Assembly: GCA_017430675.1 (NCBI GenBank)
Contig: JAFRMM010000047.1
Span: 10,682-74,681, forward strand
Direction: 5' to 3'
From: Prevotella sp.
Lineage (GTDB): Bacteria; Bacteroidota; Bacteroidia; Bacteroidales; Bacteroidaceae
Length of the DNA stretch: 64,000 nt
Below, one piece after another: positions 41,210 to 51,000 of this stretch. The position numbers and the translations under genes are program-made. Numbering within the stretch: the stretch's first letter is position 1; the number at the start of each line of letters is the position of its first letter. The notes under the pieces are model-generated. The model did not search any database. It was given only the letters and a program-made list of their open reading frames with translations, and was not told the origin of the DNA.

Positions 41210-43297
41210 ATGAAAAGACTCTTCTCCTCACTGATCCTGCTCGCCGTGACGCTCAGCACCATGGCACAGGGATGGCCCAGCGACTATCAGGGCGTGATGC
41301 TACAGGGGTTCTACTGGGACTCGTACAAGGATTCCCGGTGGATCAAACTCGAGGAACAGGCCAGTGAACTGTCACAGGCCTTCGACCTGGTATGGATCCC
41401 CCAGAGCGCCAACTGCGGCAGCAACTCGATGGGCTACGACGACCTGTGGTGGTTTAACGACTACAACAGTTCGTTCGGCAATGAGGAGCAGTTGCGCTCG
41501 CTGATCAAGACCTTCAAGGACCACGGCATCGGCACCATCGCCGACGTGGTGATCAACCACCGCAAGAACGTGAGCAACTGGGTGGATTTCCCCAAGGAGA
41601 CCTACAACGGCGTGACCTACGAGATGGTATCGACGGACATCGTGGGCAACGATGACGGCGGGGACACGAAGAAATGGGCGACGGACAACGGCTACGAACT
41701 CAGCAGCCATAATGACTCCGGCGAGGGCTGGGCCGGTATGCGCGACCTGGACCACTACAGCGAGAACGTGCAGACCATCGTGAAGGCCTACCTGCACATG
41801 CTGCTCGAGGACTTCGGATATGCCGGATTCCGCTACGACATGGTGAAGGGCTACGCCTCGAAGTTCACCAAACTGTACAACGAGGATGCCAAGCCGCAGT
41901 TCTCCGTGGGCGAATACTGGGACAGTTCCAGGGCCATCAAGAACTGGATCGACAACTCTGACAAGTCGAGCGCCGCCTTCGACTTCCAGTTTAAGTATGT
42001 GGTACGCAACGCCACGGACAAGGGCGACTGGACATACCTCGGGAAGAACAATGACAACAGCGACGACAACTGGCCGCTCATCAGCAATGAGTTCCATGAC
42101 GGCAGTTACCGCCAATATGCCGTGACGTTCGTGGAGAACCACGACACCGAGGTGAGGCCCGACGGCAGCAGCAACGGTCCGCTGAAGAAGGACACGCTGG
42201 CCGCCAATGCCTACCTGCTGGCCATGCCCGGCACGCCCTGTGTCTTCCTGAAGCACTGGCAGGCCTACAGACCCGCGATCAGTGCCATGGCCGCCGCCAG
42301 GAAACTCGCCGGCATCAGGAACACCTCCACTTATACCAACATAGAAAGCAACAAGAAATATTATGCCAACACGGTGGATGACAAACTGCTGGTGGTGGTG
42401 GGCGACGAGAAGCAGGTGAAGCCCGATGCCACCCAGTGGACGAAGATCCTCTCGGGCTACCACTATGCCTACTATCTGAACAACTCATTAGAGACGGCCT
42501 GGGTGAATGTGCCGTCGGGCGTTTATGAGCACGTGGAGGCATGCCTGACAGCCGTCTCGAAGGACAGCAGCGCGAAACTCGTCTATACCCTCGACGGCTC
42601 GGAGCCATCGGCCACCAATGGCGAGCAGGTGGAGAGCGGCACCGTGGTGGAATTCAACAACTCTTCCACCGACAACTACCAGGACTTCACGCTCAAGGTG
42701 GGTCTGCTTGTGGGCGGCGTCGTGAGCGCCATCACCACCTGTCATTATACCATCGAGGATGCTGAGCCCGTGGAGAACACCATCCCCGAGTTCTGCACCG
42801 TCAAGGAGGGAGAGGTCTGCGCCTTCTTCGAGGCCCCGTCATGGTGGGACAAGACCATCTACTGCTGGGCGTGGGCCAACTCGCCCGCCGAGAACTTCAC
42901 CTCGAAGACCGGCACATGGCCCGGCATCGCCTGTGAGAAGATAGGTAGCACCGAGGATGGCAATGCCGTGTGGAAATGGACGTGGGACGGCACGAAGGAG
43001 AAGGGCACGTCACTCACCCAGCCCGAGATGATCATCTTCAGCAGCCAGGGCTCGCCGCAGACGGCTGACCTGCCGTTCTACAACGGCGGCTACTACGACG
43101 AAGACGGTCTCGTGGGCATCGCCAATAACGAACCGACGGCCATCCGTTCGGTGAAGGACGGCGGCGACGGCACGATCAAGGTGTATTCATTGGACGGAAG
43201 GCTCCTGCGCACGACGAAGGACGGCCGCGAGGCAAATGGCGGACTGCCCAAGGGCATCTACATCATCAACGGCAAGAAACACATAGTTCGAAATTAA
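41210..43297 (+). CDS. Secreted GH13 alpha-amylase with starch-binding module and sorting-like tail, 695 aa
   Basis: A starch-hydrolysing enzyme. The start at 41210 follows the promoter and gives a signal peptide (to about residue 20, LSTMAQ). The GH13 barrel shows ADVVINH (111-117), GFRYDMVKGY with nucleophile Asp210, FSVGEYWD with acid/base Glu235 and FVENHDTE with Asp312. A beta-rich domain C region follows. At about residues 520-630 lies a starch-binding-like module rich in Trp (WWDKTIYCWAWAN, WKWTWDG), similar to CBM26. The last 45 residues (YSLDGRLLR ... KGIYIINGKKHIVRN) resemble the C-terminal tail of the GH43 enzyme at 7.9 kb and may be a type IX sorting signal. The stop overlaps that of the convergent glycosyltransferase gene. 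Confidence 0.94.
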   Translation: MKRLFSSLILLAVTLSTMAQGWPSDYQGVMLQGFYWDSYKDSRWIKLEEQASELSQAFDLVWIPQSANCGSNSMGYDDLWWFNDYNSSFGNEEQLRSLIKTFKDHGIGTIADVVINHRKNVSNWVDFPKETYNGVTYEMVSTDIVGNDDGGDTKKWATDNGYELSSHNDSGEGWAGMRDLDHYSENVQTIVKAYLHMLLEDFGYAGFRYDMVKGYASKFTKLYNEDAKPQFSVGEYWDSSRAIKNWIDNSDKSSAAFDFQFKYVVRNATDKGDWTYLGKNNDNSDDNWPLISNEFHDGSYRQYAVTFVENHDTEVRPDGSSNGPLKKDTLAANAYLLAMPGTPCVFLKHWQAYRPAISAMAAARKLAGIRNTSTYTNIESNKKYYANTVDDKLLVVVGDEKQVKPDATQWTKILSGYHYAYYLNNSLETAWVNVPSGVYEHVEACLTAVSKDSSAKLVYTLDGSEPSATNGEQVESGTVVEFNNSSTDNYQDFTLKVGLLVGGVVSAITTCHYTIEDAEPVENTIPEFCTVKEGEVCAFFEAPSWWDKTIYCWAWANSPAENFTSKTGTWPGIACEKIGSTEDGNAVWKWTWDGTKEKGTSLTQPEMIIFSSQGSPQTADLPFYNGGYYDEDGLVGIANNEPTAIRSVKDGGDGTIKVYSLDGRLLRTTKDGREANGGLPKGIYIINGKKHIVRN

Positions 43298-44088
43298 TTG
43301 ATAATAGTTAGTAATTTGGTGAAGACGGCGCGGACGGCAAACCAACTGTGAAGCAGGCATGTCTGGACGCGACCGTAATGACGCTCCATCACATGGTAAC
43401 GCTCCCAGAGCGAATCCCGGTGGTGGAGCGTTGTCTGTCCCTCCTCCAGATAGTTGGCCACCACCATCTTCAGGTTCAGCATGGGCACGTTCTCCTTCTC
43501 GGCGGCCTTCATCACGCGGATGCACCAATCGACATCGGCAGAGTAGCGGTAGCGCTCATCGTAGGGCGTGGCGATGGCGAAGTCGGTGCGGGCGTAGAAA
43601 GCCTGATGACAGACGAGCATACCCTGGCGGAACGACTTCCATGTCAGGTGCTCGGGCGGTGACAGGCGGCGGTGGCGCAGGAAGCGGCCCTCGCCATCGA
43701 CGATGTCGGTATCGCCGTATAGCACGGCGGGCATGACGCCAGAGGCGGCTGTCTGCCGTGCTATACGGCTGGCGGTGTCGGGGGCGGGAAGGCTGTCGCC
43801 GGCATTCAGGAAACAGACATAGTCGCCGACAATGCTGCGGAGACCCTTGTTCATCGCGTCGTATATCCCCTTGTCGGGCTCAGACGTCACCTGTACCTGA
43901 TGGCCGTTCCCGGCCGCGTTGGAACGCCCGATGTAGTCTTGGACCATCTCCAGCGTACCGTCCGTCGAGGCCCCGTCGATGATCAGGTGCACGATGTCGG
44001 GGTAGTCCTGCGCCAGCACACTGTCGAGCGTGCGCTGCAGCACCTGCACGGCATTATAGGTGACGGTGACGTATGTGATCCGTATCAT
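43294..44088 (-). CDS. GT2 family glycosyltransferase, 264 aa
   Basis: A glycosyltransferase with GT-A fold for surface glycan assembly. The start at 44088 gives MIRITYVTVTYNA, the canonical N-terminal strand; the open frame upstream to 44154 overlaps the preceding gene. The nucleotide-binding region includes IIDGASTDGT and SEPDKGIYDAMNKG, with the metal-binding region at FLNAGDSLP and the acceptor motif around YSADVDWCIRV. It is the last of three coupled minus-strand genes; the start overlaps the upstream stop (ATGA). The stop codon overlaps the amylase stop by TTAA, so no terminator fits between the two. Confidence 0.92.
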   Translation of the reverse strand: MIRITYVTVTYNAVQVLQRTLDSVLAQDYPDIVHLIIDGASTDGTLEMVQDYIGRSNAAGNGHQVQVTSEPDKGIYDAMNKGLRSIVGDYVCFLNAGDSLPAPDTASRIARQTAASGVMPAVLYGDTDIVDGEGRFLRHRRLSPPEHLTWKSFRQGMLVCHQAFYARTDFAIATPYDERYRYSADVDWCIRVMKAAEKENVPMLNLKMVVANYLEEGQTTLHHRDSLWERYHVMERHYGRVQTCLLHSWFAVRAVFTKLLTIIN

Positions 44089-44663
44089 AGCCTGATATTC
44101 ACTTTTTCTCCGTTCTGACGGACGATCGTGGCAGGGTTGCCCACCACCGTACAATGATCTGGCACGTCCTTCGACACGATGGCGCCTGCGCCGATGGTGA
44201 CACCGTCACCGACACGGATGCCTCCGAACACAGTGGCCCCTGTATAGATGCTCACGTGGTCGCCGATGACGGGGCGCCGCCCCTGCTTGTCATTGCCCAA
44301 TGTCACCAGTTGCAGACAGTAGAAGTCGCTCCCGATGCGCTCCGCATTCAGATAGGTGGCATAGTTGTGCTCGAAGTGGGCTCCCGGCCCGATGCTGGGA
44401 CACCAGATATGCAGCGAGCGCTCCGGTGGCAGCAGCCACTGGATAAACACGGAGACATATTCCCCCAGCCGATAGTAGAACAGGTTGCGGAACACCTTCT
44501 GACGGGTGCACACCTTGATGAAGGCACCCACCCCCGTACCGTCGGAGGAGTATTTCTCCAGATCGGGGGCTATCTTCTTCCGATATACCATATATAATAG
44601 AATATGTGGTATCATCCTTAGGGTAGAGGCGGAAAGGATGACCGCCTGTGCGTATGGGTTCAT
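44085..44663 (-). CDS. Left-handed beta-helix acetyltransferase (serine acetyltransferase-like), 192 aa
   Basis: A hexapeptide-repeat acyltransferase. About residues 95-175 contain the repeated pattern (IGPGAHFEHNYATYL, IGDHVSIYTGATVFGGIRVG, DGVTIGAGAIVSKDVPDH) and the ending CTVVGNPATIV typical of the CysE/NodL-like group. The N-terminal 80 residues are helical and hydrophobic near the start. Location between two glycosyltransferase genes, overlapping both by four bases, suggests O-acetylation of a surface polysaccharide. Serine acetyltransferase activity in cysteine synthesis is the less likely alternative. Confidence 0.85.
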   Translation of the reverse strand: MNPYAQAVILSASTLRMIPHILLYMVYRKKIAPDLEKYSSDGTGVGAFIKVCTRQKVFRNLFYYRLGEYVSVFIQWLLPPERSLHIWCPSIGPGAHFEHNYATYLNAERIGSDFYCLQLVTLGNDKQGRRPVIGDHVSIYTGATVFGGIRVGDGVTIGAGAIVSKDVPDHCTVVGNPATIVRQNGEKVNIRL

Positions 44664-45934
44664 AACTTATAGTGCTTAAAGGCCATCGCCTGTTGATAGA
44701 CTTCCTGATACCTCAGTGCCACGGACTGCTGGGAGTAGTGGTGTGACACCTTCGCCACCGCCTCGCGGCAGAGTTGCCCGTAGTCTGCCTCGTGGAGCAC
44801 CCAGTAGATGCCCGCGGCGAGATCCTCCGCACGGCGGTACTCCGCCACATAGCCATTGCGGCGGTGGTCGATCTCCTCGGGGATGCCTCCTACCTTAAAG
44901 CCCACACAGGGCACACCGCATGCCATGGCCTCCATGATGGTGTTGGGCAGGTTGTCCTCCAACGAGGGCAGCACAAAGACGTCGGCGGCATTATAGGCCG
45001 CCACGATCCGCTTCTCGTCGTTGACATAGCCCAAAGGATAGACAGGTAGTGGCAGTTGGGCCGCCACTTCCTCGGAGTGCCCACCCAGGATGGCGACACC
45101 CATCTTCTCCACGGCCTCGGGATGGGAATTGACAAGACGGGTGACCGCTTCGACGAAATAGGCCATCCCCTTGCGCTTGTCCGTAACCCGCTGGGAGACA
45201 AACAATACCAACTGCCTGTCTTCAGGCAATCCCAGCAACTGGCGCGCCGCCCGTTTGTCCTGCGGGGCATAGACACGGGTATCTATGGGGTTCGGGATGC
45301 TGGTGATCTTGTGTTCTTTCAGCAGGGCACTGGACTTCGCCACCGATTCCAGCCATTTGCTGCACGTGACAAAATAGACATTACCTTCCTGGAGCATCCG
45401 TACCTTCTGTTTCCAGACGGATGCCGACAGGTCGTTCTGCGAACCGCCTCCGGGCAGGAGTCTGCAACGGCAGCATTGTGATTTGAAATAATGGCACCCG
45501 CGCGTGTAGTGGCAGATTGCCGTGGCGGGCCAGATGTCGTGCATCGTCCACACCACCGGTTTGCCGCTCCGCAGGATCTTGCGGATGGACGACAGGGAGA
45601 GCATGCCCTGGTTGATCCAGTGCAGGTGGATGATGTCGGCCTCCTGGAACTCGCGTAACTGGGTAATGTCGGAGCCCGCATTGGCCAGGTCGATCTCGAA
45701 CAGTCGCTTCCTGGAGAAATGCAGATGACAGAAGATGACGAACCGCTCCCAGAGGAAATGCCAGCGGAGATGCCATGACTTGGGCAGGGAGACGACCGTC
45801 AGTGCATCCGTCTCCTTGTCGCCCACAAGCATCATGGCCTTCACGCCGTTGTTGTTCAGCGCCTTCATCAGACGGTTGGCAGCCACTGCGGCACCACCCG
45901 TACGCTCACTTGTATTGACAATCAGTACACGCAT
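44660..45934 (-). CDS. GT4 family glycosyltransferase, 424 aa
   Basis: A GT-B fold glycosyltransferase. The N-terminal domain starts MRVLIVNTSERTGGAAVAANRL and has IIHLHWINQG and VVWTMHDIWP at about residues 100-140. A Cys-rich stretch follows (CHYTRGCHYFKSQCCRC), common in some Bacteroidetes GT4 enzymes. The C-terminal domain carries the nucleotide-sugar motif VLPSLEDNLPNTIMEAMACG (about 325-345) with the E-x7-E pattern. It is the first gene of the three-gene unit with overlaps of four bases. The promoter (TTGG, 19 bp, TACCTTTG) lies just before the ATG. Confidence 0.93.
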   Translation of the reverse strand: MRVLIVNTSERTGGAAVAANRLMKALNNNGVKAMMLVGDKETDALTVVSLPKSWHLRWHFLWERFVIFCHLHFSRKRLFEIDLANAGSDITQLREFQEADIIHLHWINQGMLSLSSIRKILRSGKPVVWTMHDIWPATAICHYTRGCHYFKSQCCRCRLLPGGGSQNDLSASVWKQKVRMLQEGNVYFVTCSKWLESVAKSSALLKEHKITSIPNPIDTRVYAPQDKRAARQLLGLPEDRQLVLFVSQRVTDKRKGMAYFVEAVTRLVNSHPEAVEKMGVAILGGHSEEVAAQLPLPVYPLGYVNDEKRIVAAYNAADVFVLPSLEDNLPNTIMEAMACGVPCVGFKVGGIPEEIDHRRNGYVAEYRRAEDLAAGIYWVLHEADYGQLCREAVAKVSHHYSQQSVALRYQEVYQQAMAFKHYKL

Positions 45935-45948
45935 ATCCTTCTTTGTTG

Positions 45949-45979
45949 CAAAGGTACTTCAAGTTTTGTTAAAAACCAA
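45949..45979 (-). promoter_or_regulatory. Promoter of the glycosyltransferase unit
   Basis: On the minus strand TTGG (45979-45976), 19-bp spacer, TACCTTTG (45956-45949). The leader before the ATG at 45934 would be only about 8 bases. Confidence 0.7.
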
Positions 45980-46071
45980 GCAAAAAGTATAAATATTTGT
46001 TGTTACCGCACACAATCGCTTGATTTACGTCAAGAATAAGGGGATTTTATACACTAATTATGCCTTAACTC

Positions 46072-46102
46072 TTGCGTAGTACAGAAAATCATCGTACCTT
46101 TG
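46072..46102 (+). promoter_or_regulatory. Promoter of the candidate small RNA
   Basis: TTGC (46072-46075), 19-bp spacer, TACCTTTG (46095-46102) on the plus strand, with no coding sequence following for several kilobases on that strand. Confidence 0.75.
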
Positions 46103-46108
46103 CATCGT

Positions 46109-46345
46109 CAAAAGGTTAATAGATTGTTTTAGGTTAGTAGTAATATTTATAGTTTTAGGTTTTTAGTTATTGGTAAGAGAAAGTTTTCAACTGTAGGATA
46201 ACAGGAGGTCGCTGCGAAGCTCCCTTTTAAACTTTCAAATTTTTAGCCGATAGGCTGAAAATTTCTTTTAGAGAAAAGGATTTTTAGTTAAACATAGGCT
46301 TTTTTCGATGCCGCTGCTCGCGAGAGTGGCGGCATCTATTTTTAT
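46109..46345 (+). ncRNA. Candidate orphan small RNA of about 235 bases
   Basis: In the 433-base gap between the GT4 gene and ispF a plus-strand promoter is followed by about 235 bases without a reading frame and a clear intrinsic terminator. The terminator stem is GATGCCGC (46307-46314) with GCGGCATC (46329-46336), an inner CTCGCGAG palindrome and TATTTTTAT after it. Inside is a 12-bp hairpin (46237-46248 with 46253-46264, loop GATA) and a GGAG/CTCC stem at 46204-46223. The first part is AT-rich and largely unpaired. I do not recognise an Rfam family; a housekeeping RNA such as Bacteroidetes 6S is possible. Confidence 0.7.
46307..46345 (+). terminator. Intrinsic terminator of the candidate small RNA
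   Basis: 8-bp GC-rich stem (46307-46314 with 46329-46336) and TATTTTTAT tail. On the minus strand it lies behind ispF; TTTTTT at 46300-46305 reads as A there, so it acts on the plus strand. Confidence 0.8.
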
Positions 46346-46367
46346 AACCTTCTGACCGTTGCCCCAG

Positions 46368-46850
46368 TCAGTCTTTCTCTATGAGCACGACAGCGTAGGC
46401 AGAGATACCTTCCTCGCGACCCGTGAAGCCGAGTTTCTCGGTGGTGGTGGCCTTGATGGAGATATCATCGACATCGCAGCCGCAGATACCGGCCATACAT
46501 GCCTTCATCTGGGGGATATGCGGGTTCATCTTCGGGCGCTCGGCACAGATGGTGGCATCGATGTTCACCAGATGGTAGCCCTTGGTGGCGATGAGGGCGA
46601 TGGTCTCCTTCAGGATCACCTTGCTGTCCATGCCGTCGGTCTCGGCGGCGGTGTCGGGGAAGTGGTAGCCGATGTCACGCATGTTCGCAGCACCGAGAAG
46701 GGCGTCGCAGATGGCGTGTATCAGCACGTCGGCATCGCTGTGGCCCAGCAGTCCCTTACTGTGTTCGATCCTGATGCCGCCCATCCACAGGTCACGGCCT
46801 TCCACTAACTGATGGACATCGTAGCCCATCCCCACCCTAATACAATTCAT
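46368..46850 (-). CDS. ispF: 2-C-methyl-D-erythritol 2,4-cyclodiphosphate synthase
   Basis: The cyclodiphosphate synthase of the MEP isoprenoid pathway, cytoplasmic and trimeric. At 160 residues it has the usual length. The zinc ligands Asp11 and His13 (GMGYDVHQLVEG) and His45 (LGHSDADVLIHAICDALLGA) are visible, as are DIGYHFPDT and KATTTEKLGFTGREEGI. It is the last gene of the minus-strand series that begins with rplM, 23 bases after porV, separated by an A-rich spacer. Confidence 0.97.
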   Translation of the reverse strand: MNCIRVGMGYDVHQLVEGRDLWMGGIRIEHSKGLLGHSDADVLIHAICDALLGAANMRDIGYHFPDTAAETDGMDSKVILKETIALIATKGYHLVNIDATICAERPKMNPHIPQMKACMAGICGCDVDDISIKATTTEKLGFTGREEGISAYAVVLIEKD

Positions 46851-46873
46851 AACTATTTAACTATTTTACTTTT

Positions 46874-48094
46874 CTACCTTTTAAAAAGGTCTTTGATGCC
46901 ATCCATGTCGAAGGCGAGGGTGAAACGCAGTGTCTGGTCCAGTGGATTCGAGCGCGCCGTGGAGATGACGTAGCCCACGTCGAGCGAGAAGACACTCATG
47001 CGGAAGCCGCCACCAACGGTGAAATACTTCATGTTACCCTTCGACTCTGCCTGATTGTGATAACCCGCGCGGAGCGAGAACTGGTCGTGATAGACATACT
47101 CCGCACCCACGCTCCACTGCACCTCCTCCAGTTCCTCCTTGAAGCCACCGGGGGCATCGCCGAAACTCTTGAAGATACCGCTGATGGCACTCACGTCACT
47201 GTACTCGCGACGCACACGGTCCTGATAGTCGCTGTTCGACTCACCCTCCTCCTGCCGGGGCACGGTGGGCACCAGCAGTTTGTTGAGGTCGGCGGATACC
47301 GAGAAGCGGTTGTAATCATCGACAGGCACCATCAGTGAGGCACCGAGGCGCATGTTGGCGGGCAGGAACTGGCTCTCATCATCGCCGTAGAAGGAAATCT
47401 TCGAACCGATGTTCGACAGGTTCAGTCCGACGCCAAGTTGGCATTCGCGGCTACCCAGCATGACGTAGTTATTGTAGTACATCGCCAGGTCGGCGGCAAA
47501 GGCCGAGGCAGGCTTGGAGTCCTCACTGTAGTCGTAGCGCAGGTCACTGTGGATCCAGCGGATGGCGGCTGCCAAGGAGAACTTCTCACTGAGCATCAGC
47601 GAGTAGGCCAGGTCGATGGACATCTCGTAGGGCTTCACCGACATACCGTCATCGGCGAACACCTCGCCCAAGGAGAAATAGCGTAGTGATCCAGAGACGG
47701 CCGAGTAGTCGCCAATGCGGAAATAGCCCGCCACGTAGGCGAGGTCGATGTCATTGACAAGTTGCCGCAGCCACGGGGTGTAGTTCAGGGCGATGCCTGA
47801 ACGACTGATACAGAACGGGTATTTGGCGGGGTTCCAGTACTGGGAGTTCACGTCGGGATCCGTGGCCACGCCGATGTCACCCATGCTGGCTCCACGGGCA
47901 TCGGGAGCGATAGTCTGCGAGATGACGGCATGATCCACGGGATTGAACATCGTCATCTTGTCGTCGTCCTGAGCATAAAGAGGTGAGAGGTGAGAGGTAA
48001 GAGGTAAGAGAATACCTATGACGATCAGCCTCATCATCACCTGCATGCTATGGTTCTTGCTTGTATTCATCATTTCTAATAACGTTTTCGTCAT
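46874..48094 (-). CDS. porV: Type IX secretion outer-membrane protein PorV (LptO)
   Basis: A FadL-like beta-barrel that receives type IX substrates and works with the sortase PorU. The family motif DARGASMGDIGVATDPDVNS, followed by QYWNPAKYPF, sits right after the signal peptide; the barrel continues to the C-terminus (LRFTLAFDM). The listed start at 48094 directly follows the porU stop; the Met at residue 17 or 20 would give a tighter signal peptide. The signal peptide ends LTSHLSPLYAQ and is encoded by a GAGGTGA/GAGGTAA tandem repeat. Coupling to porU is as in other Bacteroidetes. Confidence 0.93.
   Translation of the reverse strand: MTKTLLEMMNTSKNHSMQVMMRLIVIGILLPLTSHLSPLYAQDDDKMTMFNPVDHAVISQTIAPDARGASMGDIGVATDPDVNSQYWNPAKYPFCISRSGIALNYTPWLRQLVNDIDLAYVAGYFRIGDYSAVSGSLRYFSLGEVFADDGMSVKPYEMSIDLAYSLMLSEKFSLAAAIRWIHSDLRYDYSEDSKPASAFAADLAMYYNNYVMLGSRECQLGVGLNLSNIGSKISFYGDDESQFLPANMRLGASLMVPVDDYNRFSVSADLNKLLVPTVPRQEEGESNSDYQDRVRREYSDVSAISGIFKSFGDAPGGFKEELEEVQWSVGAEYVYHDQFSLRAGYHNQAESKGNMKYFTVGGGFRMSVFSLDVGYVISTARSNPLDQTLRFTLAFDMDGIKDLFKR
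47981..48010 (-). repeat. GAGGTGA/GAGGTAA tandem repeat in the porV signal-peptide region
   Basis: Four 7-8 base units within codons of the signal peptide (LPLTSHLSPL). The same type of simple repeat otherwise fills spacers in this genome. Confidence 0.75.
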
Positions 48095-51000
48095 TTAATT
48101 ATTGCCTAGGATTATCAATTTGTTGGCATAGGAGGCACTGCCGCCATTGCCACTGAGTTGGATGCGGTAGATATAGACACCTGTGTGCAGACGACTGCCG
48201 CCACTGACGGTGAGGTCCCAGTCCAGCACCAGCGTGCCGTCGGAGGAAAGTCCTTTCTCCATGCGCTTGTAGAGTTGGCGTCCCGACGTATCGAAGATGT
48301 CGAGCGTGGCATCCACCTGACTCATGCTACGGTCGTGACTGATGACAAACGAGGTAGAGGAGGAGGCAGGGTTCTTCGTGCAGATGACGCTGATGTCGCT
48401 ATCGCCGCCCTTCACGACATTGAAGGCCAGTTCAGAAGTCGAGGAGTTGTTCAGCACGTCCCAGGCCCTGAAGAGGAGCCTGTGCGGACCCTCACTCAGT
48501 TCAGGGATGGTGAAGCCCACGCTGCCGCTGCGGTATTCACCGAAGTCGAAGGTGAAGTAACTGTTGAGGTTGTATGTCCGCGTCAGTTCGCCGTCGATGA
48601 CCAGTTCCAGGTCATGTCCCACGGCACTGCCAGCGGCGTTGATGCCGTCATCATCATACAGTTCTGCACCGAAATAGGGCGTCGTGTTCACGTTGCCGCC
48701 ATTGACGAACGACTTCGAGTTCAGGTAACAGAAGATGGAGGGGCCTATGGAGTCGTTCTGGATGACACCGCCACTATCGAGCGTAAAACTGCCGTCTTCG
48801 CCATGCAGCATCACCTGGTGGTCATTGCTCACGGCATAGAGCGTCATCAGTCCGCTGCCCTCCGTATAACTCACGTCCTTCGGCACGGCGAAGGTGAAGT
48901 GGAAGATGCCGCCGCCGATGCTGTCGGAACCTTGGTAGAGGGTCTTCGTGCGGTCTTGATAGACAAAAGGCTCACTGGCCTCGGAGTCATCGTTCATCTT
49001 ACAGGTGATGGTCTCCTCTGCATCACGGACGGTGGCGGTAACCACGCCGTTGAACGATGTGGCGAGCACCTGGTTCTGTTCCACATGACCACGCACCGTG
49101 GCCACTGTTCCTGCGGAGAGGCTGACCCCGGAGGTCACGGGCTGTCCGTTGATACTGTCGATGACCACTGACTGTGCAGGACATGCCAGCCGCAAGGCGG
49201 GATCACCCAGCAAGGTGTATTGTAGTTTATTGGGTGTCGCGTCGCGTCCCTCACTGACCAGGTCGCACTTCGCCTGCCGCACGGCCTCGCCGATGGTGTA
49301 GCCCGGACTCAGCACGTATTTGGTGAAGGAGAGGTTCATCTGTTCATTGTAGGTGGCATATACGGTGCGCGTGGTGCCGAAGAAGGCCACACTCCCACCC
49401 CGTGTGTTGAGCATAGCGGTCTCGCCGATGTTCTCCTCCTGTCCGTCGAAGGGCATGATGTCGCACGAGGCCGTCACCCATAACGGCAGGTAGTTGGAGG
49501 TGGCTGACTGGAAGTCGGCCAGTTTCATCACCAGTTCATGCGAGAGGGCGTAGGCGGCACCGTGGCCGCAGTAGTTCATCATCAGGGCACCGCTGGTCAT
49601 CTGCTGTTTGATCAGCCGTGTGACGTCAGGATAACTGTAACCCGTGGAGGAAGAGGTGCGCTGGTAGGCATCCCAGTAGATCTTCTTGATGTCATAGCCG
49701 GGATAGGTGTCCTCCACGAGGTTAGCCACCTTGTCGGCCGTTGCCATGTGGGTGTTCTCGTTGCCGTCGTCGCCCATCATACATATCACGTTCTGCCACG
49801 AGCCCGCGTATTTGTTCGCCGCGTAGTCGAGGGTCTTGTCCGCCAGCACCTGGGCCTCCTCTGCCGTCCGTGCGGGGAAACGTCCTACGGCCATGTCGGG
49901 CTTCCCCTGATAGGTAAGGCTATTGCCCGAGATCTGCTGGATCTGTTCCTCGTCGTCGAGCAGACAGAAGAAGTCATCGCTGACGTAGCAGTTCACATGA
50001 CTGAAGGAGTTCTCACTCTCATAGCACAGCAGGAAGTCGTCAGGGTCATAGCCCGCCCAGTCGGAACTGTTCATGCGGTTATCCCAGGCACCGTCGCCGA
50101 AGAGCAGCAGATAGCCGGGGATGTCGACATCCGTCGCGGCACGGTCGTACAGCATCTTCAGGTAGCGGCGGTAGGCAGTGGCATCAGGCGTGCCGCTGGA
50201 GAACTCATTGTATAGTTCATCGGCAGGAACGATCCTCACGCGCAGTCCGTCCTGTTGCTCATGCCAGGCTTTGATACGCTCCGCCTGTGACAGTACCTGC
50301 TGGTTGGTAGGAATGATGATGATCATATCCACGGGCTCGTCGGCATGATGGTCCTGGTTGGCAATACCATACACGAACTCAGGCACAGGGAGGTTGGCCG
50401 ACTGGAGGTCGGGCATGGCCTTAGGTGTGTCGTACTTCAGGGAGAGATAGTCAAGGCGCAGGTTGCCGCCCGATGTCTGGGTGATCTTGACGGTGTTCTC
50501 TGCATTCAGAAGTCCGTTGAGTTCATAGTCCCACACCGTCTCTTCCGCCACGGTATAACTGTCAAGTCTCTCTCTTCTGGTAATAGTGTCCACCACGGAG
50601 TCGTTGACGGCCACGGTAGCCTCGAAACCAGCGTCGTTGGTAAGTGCCACCGACAGCGTACCCGTCGTGCCGTTACCTGACAGCGTATAGGTCTGGGGCG
50701 TGCCGATGGTAAAGAGGGTCTTGTCGAAGAGATTTCTTCCGCCGTGATACCAGGAATAGTCATCCACCTCGTAGAGCGAATGGTAGTCGGCAGCGGAGGG
50801 ATAGCCAGTGGCAGCCAGTTCCTCTATGCCGATGGTCTGCGGTTCGTCATCACTCTCCGTCAGGAAGTAGTAGCCATAGTCGGAATAGGGATTGCGCGTG
50901 CGGACGGTGGTCTCCGCCGATTCCCATGTCACAGGGCCCACACCATAGAAGATACGTCTGCCATCGACCAGACTGGTGGGCACTTCCTGCAGGTCATCCG

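Noticed and set aside
45935..46367. tRNA or small coding gene in the 433-base gap
   Set aside because: No cloverleaf and no open frame of reasonable composition were found; promoter and terminator frame a non-coding transcript.
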